NCBI GenBank assembly: GCA_002686995.1
Contig: NYZC01000356.1
Span: 1 to 62,194 of the forward strand
From: Phycisphaeraceae bacterium
GTDB taxonomy: Bacteria; Planctomycetota; Phycisphaerae; Phycisphaerales; Phycisphaeraceae
Reading direction: 5' to 3'
DNA length: 62,194 nucleotides
This document shows, piece after piece, positions 26,012 to 32,755 of the stretch (within the stretch, counting starts at the first letter, position 1; each line of letters begins with the position of its first letter). The notes beneath the pieces are model-generated. The model was not told the origin of the DNA. It saw nothing but the letters and a program-made list of their open reading frames with translations, and did no database searches. Both the position numbers and the translations under genes were made by a program.

Positions 26012-26346
26012 CTCAACGTGCCTCGTCAGAACCCGATCATGCGGATTCTAGGGTGCGGTCATCGCAGTGGCAATGCGTCGCCGCCTCGGTGACCGGCTGA
26101 TTTGCCCGCCCAGGGGTCCGGAATCGGCTGTAGCCGTGCCGAATCCAGCTTTTTTGACTCTGAACTCTCTTTTTCTTTTGGTAATCGTACAGGTTTCGAG
26201 TACAATCGTGAGTGGAGATCAAGATTGGAAGGTGGAGATGCGCCGCCATCACAAACCTGTTTGAGAACGACGACCAGGCGCAGATAGTGCGCATTACGTC
26301 GATACGGTGACGATTGTCATTCATATCCAAGAAAGGAGCATTGACA
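26012..26346. promoter_or_regulatory. 335-bp AT-rich divergent promoter region
   Basis: Non-coding DNA, noticeably more AT-rich than its surroundings, between two divergent genes. A well-spaced promoter is present: TTGGTA (26178-26183), 17 bases, TACAAT (26201-26206), directed at the PEP-CTERM gene and leaving about 135 bases of leader. On the other strand TAGAAT (26045-26050) is directed at the prepilin-like gene. AAGGAG precedes ATG 26347. Nothing else is recognised. Confidence 0.6.
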
Positions 26347-27204
26347 ATGAGGACCAGTGGAGTCTTGATGGTGGCCCTGACGGCCATTGCGCTGACGGGC
26401 GTCGAAGCGCTCGCAGAATTCAAGGTTGTCGCGGATCCGGGCCGCGAAGAGTTCGGTTTCGAGCAACCCTCGCCCGGAACCAACGTCTTCACGCTCGGCG
26501 CACCGCAGTGGGGAAACGTCGGCAACCGGATTACCGGCGTGGTTCAGACGGGGGACGGCATGGGTGGTGGCACCGCAGGCGACGGTTCGCCCAACGATGC
26601 CGGCCTTCAGTCGGCGATGTTCACCGCCACCAGCAGTAACGCGCGAATCGACCTCAACGCATCGCCGCGCATGCTTCCCGGCCATACCGGGCGTTTTTCG
26701 TTCGCGTTCCAGATGCCCACCGGCAACAACGACTTCGAGACCCAGGTCTACCTGGATGGGGTCAGTCCCGACTCGTTTCGGGCGGTGTGGCTGAGCTTCG
26801 ACAATGGCCGGTTCAGCACCCGCGACTCATCCGCGGGTAACGCTCACACCGATATCGGCACCTACGAGGGCGACAAGTGGTACGAGGTCGTCTGGGAAAA
26901 GCCCGTGTGGAGCGATGGCTCGGTCGGACAGCCATTCACCGTCAGCCTGTACGATTCGAGCACGCAGGGTCTCATCGGACAGGAGACCGTCTCCCTGGGT
27001 AAGGCGGTCGAGAACTTCGGGAACTGGGGGTTCTGGCTGGCGAATTCGTCCAGCAACTTCATGAAGCTTGATCATTTCAACTACGCCTTCGATGACGCGG
27101 GCGCTGCGCTGCCCGCATTCGTGCCCCGCGGCCCCGAACCGGGGACGCTGGGTCTGCTCGGGTTCACCGGCTTGATGCTGCTGCGCCGCCGTGCACGTGC
27201 GTGA
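26347..27204 (+). CDS. PEP-CTERM sorting domain protein
   Basis: A 285-residue surface or exported protein. A signal peptide (MRTSGVLMVALTAIALTGVEALA) leads to a beta-sandwich ectodomain (GRFSFAFQMPTGNNDFETQV, RAVWLSFDNGRFS) like the LamG/ConA type. The C terminus carries PEPGTLGLLGFTGLMLLRRR, the PEP-CTERM signal for exosortase-dependent sorting. Start ATG 26347 follows AAGGAG. A good rho-independent terminator is 48 bases after the stop. Promoter, gene and terminator make it a single-gene transcription unit; the function is structural or adhesive by family. Confidence 0.9.
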   Translation: MRTSGVLMVALTAIALTGVEALAEFKVVADPGREEFGFEQPSPGTNVFTLGAPQWGNVGNRITGVVQTGDGMGGGTAGDGSPNDAGLQSAMFTATSSNARIDLNASPRMLPGHTGRFSFAFQMPTGNNDFETQVYLDGVSPDSFRAVWLSFDNGRFSTRDSSAGNAHTDIGTYEGDKWYEVVWEKPVWSDGSVGQPFTVSLYDSSTQGLIGQETVSLGKAVENFGNWGFWLANSSSNFMKLDHFNYAFDDAGAALPAFVPRGPEPGTLGLLGFTGLMLLRRRARA

Positions 27205-27251
27205 GGCGCGTCCGCGCAGCGACTCGAATTCGCTAAGGTTGCAGATGATGG

Positions 27252-27283
27252 CGGCCGGTCCCTCGTGACCGGCCGTCTTTTTT
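27252..27283 (+). terminator. rho-independent terminator
   Basis: Perfect 9-base stem CGGCCGGTC/GACCGGCCG (27252-27260 and 27267-27275) with a 6-base loop, followed by TCTTTTTT. It ends the PEP-CTERM transcription unit. Confidence 0.9.
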
Positions 27284-27417
27284 ATACTTGGGAAGGCACG
27301 GAGACACGGGCATGGCGCTCGAACGGGCGCGACCCGGGCTTCCGTGGGCCAGGAGACGCTCAGATAGCCACGAAAAGCCACGAAAGGCCACGAAAAGGGA
27401 AGAGCTACGAGAAGCCA

Positions 27418-27514
27418 CAGCGCGGGCTGTGCCGGCAACCCATCGTGACGCCGGTCTGGACAATGCGACACCCCCCCAACCCCCCCTTACAAAGGGGGGG
27501 CTTCAATGCGCCGC
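27418..27514. repeat. C-rich palindromic dispersed repeat, copy 3
   Basis: Reads CAGCGCGGGCTG, then GGTCTGGACAATGCGA, then CCCCCCCAACCCCCCC, TTACAAAGGGGGGG, CTTCAATGCGCCGCTCC. It is collinear along its whole length with the copy at 39299-39404. The ATG at 27506 is inside the element and so is unlikely to be the start of the following gene. Confidence 0.85.
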
Positions 27515-27598
27515 TCCCGTTCCGGGGCTAGGGGGCACAACCTTGCAAGGACAACAGGAATTCGACGGTTTGTAGCACAAACCCTGTTCGAACGGCAC

Positions 27599-28102
27599 GT
27601 GGTTCGTTACGCCGCCATCGTCCTCGTCACGGTGACCCTGGGGCTGGCAACCTGGGCGGGACCGGTCTTTCCCGCGCGAACGGTCCGTTCCAACCAGGTT
27701 CGGAGCCTGGCCGACCTGTCAATGATTCGCATCGCGGTCCGGCCCCTTCCCGAGGTCCTGCGGCGGGCGGGCCTGTCCGTCGACGCGATTCGCAGCCAGT
27801 GGTCCGAAGCGCTGCAGCAGGCGGGATTCGACGTCTCCGACGAAGCGCTCGCGCTGCTCGAACTGCGACTGGTGACCATGCAGGATCCCAACGACCCGGA
27901 CAACTTCGCGATCAACCCGGTCCTGATGCTGTATCAGAACGCCAGGGTCCGACGCCGGCCCGGTGAACTGGTGATTCCGACTTACGTGAACATCCGGATC
28001 GGCATCGAGCGGCGGGACGGGATCGCCAACCCCGTGCGTCGCGTCCTCCAGGCCATGCGCGGCCAGTTCATCCAGGATTGCCGGCGTGCGAATGAGAAGT
28101 GA
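27599..28102 (+). CDS. small exported protein of an unnamed family (paralogue B)
   Basis: A 167-residue protein with an N-terminal hydrophobic anchor (VVRYAAIVLVTVTLGLATWA) and the motifs LADLSMIRIAVRPLPEVLRR, AGLSVDAIRSQWSEALQQAG and VTMQDPNDPDN. These align in order with the protein at 11637-12182 (LRDLGVSSDD.., ..LLDPN). I used GTG 27599 as the start, since the upstream ATG 27506 is repeat DNA; the exact start is uncertain. Function unknown. Confidence 0.7.
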   Translation: MVRYAAIVLVTVTLGLATWAGPVFPARTVRSNQVRSLADLSMIRIAVRPLPEVLRRAGLSVDAIRSQWSEALQQAGFDVSDEALALLELRLVTMQDPNDPDNFAINPVLMLYQNARVRRRPGELVIPTYVNIRIGIERRDGIANPVRRVLQAMRGQFIQDCRRANEK

Positions 28103-28130
28103 GTGATCCGGCCGGAGGGATCCCGCCACG

Positions 28131-29174
28131 TCAATGCGGTATCGCGGGCGGGATCACACCGATGTTCCGGCCCTCCCGATACGCGATCCCGTCGTCGATC
28201 ATGCGTTCGATCGTGAATTGCGGATCGTATCCGAGCAGGGTCCGCGCCCGGGTCAGGTCGAATTCGAAGTGCCAGTGGTTGGGCAGGTCCACCTCCACGC
28301 AGGTCTCGCCCAGACGTTCACACAGGTACTTCACGGTTTCGTCCCATGGCGCCGGGCGCGGGCCGGCGATACAGAAGGTCTCGCCGATGGCCTGGTCGCT
28401 TTCGATAGCGCGCTCCACCGCGTGCACCGCGTCGCGCACGTCGACGACGTGCCAGGTCCATGGCCTGCGATCAGGCCCGTAGGGGATCACGCGCTGGGTC
28501 GGGTCGACGACGGCCTGCTCGACGATTCTCCAGGGCTCGGCGGCGGCGGCCTGGTAGCAGGTGTACCTTTCGTCCGCGGATTGCAGGACGCCCGTGACCC
28601 AGTCGCTGCGCCAGCCTTCGAGCACCTCGTCGCAGGCCATGATGAAATTCGGACGCAGGACGACGGCAGGCAGGCCGGTGCGATAGTGAAACGTGCGCAG
28701 CATCGTCTCGTTGGCGGCCTTCGTTGCACCGTACAGCGTCAGTGGGTTCAACGGGCTGTCTTCGGTGATGACCGGGCCGGTGTTGTGCACTGCGTACGCG
28801 GACGTGCTGCTGAGATAGACGAATCGACTGATCCGGTCAGCGCGCTCAGCGGCGGCGTGGAAGACATTGAAGCTTCCACGACAGTTGACGTCGTAGAAGA
28901 AGTGAGGCGAAAGCCCCGCTTCGGCCATCAGCGATGCCGCGTGGACGATGACGTCACAGCCGTCCACGGCGGCTTCCACGACCTTCTCGTCACGCAGGTC
29001 ACCGTGCACCGTCTCGGTTGCCAGCCCGGCGAGAGATTCTTCGGCCGGGTCGTCCGGGATGACGAGCGCGCGGACGTGCTCGCCCCTCTCCAGCAGGCGC
29101 TTCACGAGGTTGGCGCCCAGGCGGCCACTCGCCCCGGTGACGAGGATGCGTTCGAATCGGCGTGCGTCGTTCAT
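28131..29174 (-). CDS. NAD-dependent epimerase/dehydratase
   Basis: Extended short-chain dehydrogenase of 347 residues that changes sugar stereochemistry or removes water from a nucleotide-sugar. The Rossmann motif GASGRLG is at residues 14-20; the active-site SSTSAY and YGATK (Y148, K152) are intact. The length and the C-terminal FDLTRARTLLGYDPQF ('yD.trar.lLGw.P') fit the UDP-glucose 4-epimerase-like group. Its ATG overlaps the end of the upstream oxidoreductase by 4 bases, so the two are translated together. The exact sugar is unknown. Confidence 0.88.
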   Translation of the reverse strand: MNDARRFERILVTGASGRLGANLVKRLLERGEHVRALVIPDDPAEESLAGLATETVHGDLRDEKVVEAAVDGCDVIVHAASLMAEAGLSPHFFYDVNCRGSFNVFHAAAERADRISRFVYLSSTSAYAVHNTGPVITEDSPLNPLTLYGATKAANETMLRTFHYRTGLPAVVLRPNFIMACDEVLEGWRSDWVTGVLQSADERYTCYQAAAAEPWRIVEQAVVDPTQRVIPYGPDRRPWTWHVVDVRDAVHAVERAIESDQAIGETFCIAGPRPAPWDETVKYLCERLGETCVEVDLPNHWHFEFDLTRARTLLGYDPQFTIERMIDDGIAYREGRNIGVIPPAIPH

Positions 29175-30223
29175 GTCGCGTTCTCGTGCTCATCATGCGG
29201 ATCGACTGAAACTGCGGCGCCGGTCTTGATCGACTGCTGCGCCGCCAGCGCGACGCGCACGCTGTCCCGGCCCGTTTCGGCGCGGCCCGTCGACGCGCCG
29301 GCATGCGACCCCGACGTTCGGCAATCGAGGAAGTCAAGCCATCCCGTGCGATCACCGTGGGCCTGGGCCAGCGAATAGTGCCACACGTCGTGGCGTCGGG
29401 TCTCGTGCTCCGGATCCCACAGTTTCAGCTGCTCGAGGTCCGTCACCAGGCGGCGACCGTTGTCGCCGATGATCTCCAGCTCGTGGGCGAAAGGCGGGCA
29501 GAAGAAGCACATTTCCAGGCAGGCTCTGGCGCCGTTGTCGTAGTCGATCAGCACGAACGCGTGATCGATCAGGTCGCCCGGGTTGCTGCCTTGCTCCGGG
29601 GTGAGCGCCTTGCCTCCGATGGCCTGCACCCTCGAGGCCCGGCCGCCGCAATACCAGTTGAACAGATCGAAATGATGAACGTTCTTCTCGACCAGGGCGC
29701 CGCCCGACTTCGATTCATCCGCGATCCAGTTGTCGACCTTGGGGATGAAAGGTGCCCGCAACTCGCGGCAGAAAAGCATGCGCGGCGTGCCGACGGCGCC
29801 GCTGTCGACCAGTTGCTTCGCATGCCTGAACACCGGCACCGTCCGCAGCTGAAGGCCGACGTAGAACAGGCTGTTCGAATCGCTGACGGCGGAGACGATG
29901 GCATCACAGTCCGCGAGGGTGGCGGCCATGGGCTTCTCGCAATAGATATCCAGCCCCGCTTCGAGTCCCGCCAGCGTGATTTCACAATGCAGGTATTGCG
30001 GCGCGGTGACGAGCAGCACGTCGGCCTCGACGGCGGACAGCATCCGGCGCCAATCCTCGAAAGCGCTCGCCTGGGGTGCCTGCGCGGCCGCCTTGTTGCG
30101 CGAAGGGCCATGGGGATCGGCATAGGCCACGAATTCGCCGCCGCCCTCGATCTGCTGAATCGAACTCATGAGGCCGACACCGCGGCCACCCGTACCGACA
30201 ACGACGATGCGTGGCTGTTTCAA
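29171..30223 (-). CDS. Gfo/Idh/MocA family oxidoreductase
   Basis: NAD(P)-dependent dehydrogenase-like protein of 350 residues. The Rossmann motif is VVVGTGGRG (residues 7-15); YCEKPMA keeps the catalytic-type EKP, and EKNVHHFDLFNW is the His-containing motif of the family. The C terminus is a beta-sheet domain with CLEMCFFCPPFAHELEIIGD. It is first in a two-gene operon with the epimerase, which suggests that a sugar is oxidised and epimerised in sequence. It is divergent from the PcRGLX-like gene at 30313. Confidence 0.9.
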   Translation of the reverse strand: MKQPRIVVVGTGGRGVGLMSSIQQIEGGGEFVAYADPHGPSRNKAAAQAPQASAFEDWRRMLSAVEADVLLVTAPQYLHCEITLAGLEAGLDIYCEKPMAATLADCDAIVSAVSDSNSLFYVGLQLRTVPVFRHAKQLVDSGAVGTPRMLFCRELRAPFIPKVDNWIADESKSGGALVEKNVHHFDLFNWYCGGRASRVQAIGGKALTPEQGSNPGDLIDHAFVLIDYDNGARACLEMCFFCPPFAHELEIIGDNGRRLVTDLEQLKLWDPEHETRRHDVWHYSLAQAHGDRTGWLDFLDCRTSGSHAGASTGRAETGRDSVRVALAAQQSIKTGAAVSVDPHDEHENAT

Positions 30224-30237
30224 GCGAAGGCCTGTTC

Positions 30238-30270
30238 GAAGATCATCAGAAGATCGTCAGAAGATCATCA
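30238..30270. repeat. three tandem 11-base repeats
   Basis: GAAGATCATCA, GAAGATCGTCA, GAAGATCATCA, without spacers, between the divergent genes at 30223 and 30313. Spacing of 11 bases is about one helical turn, so it could be an operator. Confidence 0.8.
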
Positions 30271-30295
30271 AGAGCTGCATGGTGTTCGCGGGCGC

Positions 30296-30315
30296 ATTCT
30301 ATACTGCCCCCGATG
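30296..30315 (+). promoter_or_regulatory. putative leaderless promoter (-10 TATACT, 7 nt before ATG)
   Basis: TATACT at 30300-30305 ends exactly 7 bases before ATG 30313 and there is no Shine-Dalgarno sequence. The flanking bases match the element before 4366. No convincing -35 is seen. Confidence 0.45.
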
Positions 30316-32652
30316 TCCCGTGATCTGAACGTCCCTCTGGATGTCCAGGAAACCGCCGGTGTCGATCGGTCTGGCTTTCCGGTGCGAAGCGGGGTGCCGT
30401 TTGCCCCCGGAACGCTCACGGACGCCCGGCAGGTATCGCTCTCCAGCAACGGCGGACCGGTGCCGCTCCAATCGACGCCGCTGGTACGTTGGCCGGACCA
30501 GAGCATTCGGTGGCTGTTGATCGACTTTCTGGCGGATGTGCGGCGCCACGGTTACCGACGGTACGTCTTGCGCACCCGATCTGATCGAGCGCGGCCGGTC
30601 CTGCCGCAACCGGTCAGGGTGCGAAGGCGCGCCGACCGCATCGGTCTTGCTAACGATCGGTTTCAGATCGAGGTGGGATCGGGAGATTCTCTGGCACGAC
30701 TGGTGCACGCGCGCGGCGCATTCGATATCGACCTGTTCGGCGCGGTGCGCCGGTACGGTTCGCTGACGGCCACGAAACCGGATGTCGACATCGAGACGCG
30801 CGGCCCGGTGCGTGCCACCGTGTGCCTGACCGGACGTCTTGGAACCAGGCAGAAGTCCGCTCCGCACCTCGAATACCGGGTTCGGCTGCACATGTACGCC
30901 GGTAGTGACCTGGTCTGCGTCGAGCATCTGATCGTGAACGATGACCGCGCGCGACTGCAGACGCTGGTCAAGAATCTAGGCGTGCGCTTGCGGCCGATGG
31001 GCGCCGAGGCCCCGACGGGCCGCATTGGCGGCGTGTCCGGCGCCTGGTCCATCGGAGCCGGGACCCGGGCGTTTCAGAAGGGCCACGGGCTCGTTCAGAT
31101 CAGCGGGGATCTCGGTTCGCGCGTACGGCGGGGCACGCTTCCGGGCTGGGCGAGCATCAGGTCAGAAGGCGTGCGGCTCGACGTGAGCGTACGCGACCTT
31201 GCCCTGCAGTGGCCCAAGGATTTCGTCTGGGATGGCGACGCGATGAACATCGGGCTTTTCCCGGCCTGGGAATCGGTGAAGGCCCGAGACATGGAGCAAT
31301 GGACGAAGCACCTGTACCTGTTCGAACGGGATGCCTACGTCCTGAAGGTCGGTGTGGCCAAACGGCATGAGTTCTGGCTGCGCCTCGACGAACGGAAATC
31401 CATGGGCGGTGCGGCCGGTTTCCACAGAAGCGTACAGTCCCCCCTGTTTGCCGCCGCGCCGGGGAAGTATGTTTCGCGAAGTGGCGCGCTGGGTACGTTC
31501 AAGTCTGATGACGACGTCCTGGACCGCGACTGGAACCGGTTGTTCGATCAGATGGCAGGGCGGTTCCGGAAGCGCCAGCACGAGAACCAGGAGACCGGAG
31601 TCCTCAATGCCGGCGACTGGTACGGCGAACGACAGACCAACTGGGGCAACAACGAATACGACACCGCATTCGCGTTTTACATGCAGTTTCTTCGAACCGG
31701 CCGCCGCGACTTCCTGGAGACCGCGCGCCGCGCCGCCTGGCATGTCGCTGACGTGGACACGCTCCATCACGTGAACCGTGTCCTGCAAGGGTCGGCGACG
31801 CGGCAGTCGTTCATGACGCACGGATTCATGCGCGGCCAGGTTTATCCGCATACGACGGGACACGTGTCGAGTTACCGGCCGCCCCCGGCGTTGTCGGCGC
31901 GAGGACGGCATGAACCGGCGGTTCATCCCTACAACGCGGGACACCACTGGACCCAGGGTCTGGCCGCCTGCCATGTCCTGACCGGGGATCGCTGGTGTCT
32001 CGAGACGCTGCGGGCCATTGGTGATTGGCAGGTCGCGGTCAGCGAGACACCGGGCTACACGTACTACCTGGATATCGACACCCACTCGGCTCGGGTGGCG
32101 GGATGGTCGCTCCTGTCGCTGATGGCGGCGTACCGGGTGACGCGCGCGTCGAAGTACCTGCGCGCATCGCGGCGCATCGTCGACCTCGTCCTCGAATCAG
32201 CGGATCCCCACAGCGGCGCGTGGCACTATCCGCTCTACGGAGCGCACTGTGGTTGCCGGATCAAGCACGTCGGTCAACCTGCCTTCCTCACCGGCATTCT
32301 TCTCGGCGCGCTTCTGGACTACGACGAGGACCAGCGTGATCGCAGGATTTCGGACGCGATCGTTCGAGCCGTGCGCTATATGATCCGAAGCAAGTGGGAC
32401 GATCCGGCCCGCTCGTTTCGAATGACGGAGTGTCCCGCGACGGAAAGCCTCCCCGAACTGAACGGTCTCTGTCTGCGGTCGCTCTTCTACGCGTCGAGAA
32501 TCACCGGCGATGCGCGATTGGATTGCGTCGCCCGGGCGGCCCGGCAATCGTTCATCGAGCACCTGGAGAAATCCTTTTCAGGCATGGGCAAGGACCTGAC
32601 CCTCGCGGCGCGTGACATGCCGGCCGTCCTCGGATTGATGGAGTCAGACTAG
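30313..32652 (+). CDS. PcRGLX/YetA-like protein (rhamnogalacturonan lyase-like), cytoplasmic
   Basis: A 779-residue protein like PcRGLX and YetA (PL26-like). The N-terminal RIFT-barrel motif reads FPVRSGVPFAPG..RWPDQSIRWLLIDFLADV, which is collinear with the same region of the large protein at 40135-44475. A beta-sandwich follows (about 80-260), then an alpha/alpha-toroid with GDWYGERQTNWGNNEYD, GHHWTQGLAACHVLTGD and LYGAHCGCRIKHVGQPAFL. There is no signal peptide, so it should act on imported oligosaccharides. Exo-acting rhamnogalacturonan lyase activity is the family expectation; the substrate here is not proven. Confidence 0.78.
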   Translation: MSRDLNVPLDVQETAGVDRSGFPVRSGVPFAPGTLTDARQVSLSSNGGPVPLQSTPLVRWPDQSIRWLLIDFLADVRRHGYRRYVLRTRSDRARPVLPQPVRVRRRADRIGLANDRFQIEVGSGDSLARLVHARGAFDIDLFGAVRRYGSLTATKPDVDIETRGPVRATVCLTGRLGTRQKSAPHLEYRVRLHMYAGSDLVCVEHLIVNDDRARLQTLVKNLGVRLRPMGAEAPTGRIGGVSGAWSIGAGTRAFQKGHGLVQISGDLGSRVRRGTLPGWASIRSEGVRLDVSVRDLALQWPKDFVWDGDAMNIGLFPAWESVKARDMEQWTKHLYLFERDAYVLKVGVAKRHEFWLRLDERKSMGGAAGFHRSVQSPLFAAAPGKYVSRSGALGTFKSDDDVLDRDWNRLFDQMAGRFRKRQHENQETGVLNAGDWYGERQTNWGNNEYDTAFAFYMQFLRTGRRDFLETARRAAWHVADVDTLHHVNRVLQGSATRQSFMTHGFMRGQVYPHTTGHVSSYRPPPALSARGRHEPAVHPYNAGHHWTQGLAACHVLTGDRWCLETLRAIGDWQVAVSETPGYTYYLDIDTHSARVAGWSLLSLMAAYRVTRASKYLRASRRIVDLVLESADPHSGAWHYPLYGAHCGCRIKHVGQPAFLTGILLGALLDYDEDQRDRRISDAIVRAVRYMIRSKWDDPARSFRMTECPATESLPELNGLCLRSLFYASRITGDARLDCVARAARQSFIEHLEKSFSGMGKDLTLAARDMPAVLGLMESD

Positions 32653-32755
32653 CGGGTGTATCGCGCGCTCGGGTCCGGACCGCAACCCACTCTTGAAGAG
32701 AGCCTCACACGGAGGCACGGAGGGGGAATAGGGGGACGCCGACGCGCCCCCATAG

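Larger units (their letters stand above)
27205..27598. other. 394-bp intergenic region
   Basis: It holds the terminator and the C-rich repeat listed separately, and a stretch around 27376-27400 in which AGCCACGAAA/GGCCACGAAA occurs three times in tandem with small variations. No gene is visible. Confidence 0.6.

Noticed and set aside
27376-27400. Possible CRISPR-like tandem repeat (CCACGAAA units)
   Set aside because: Units are short, imperfect and without spacers; no cas genes are present.
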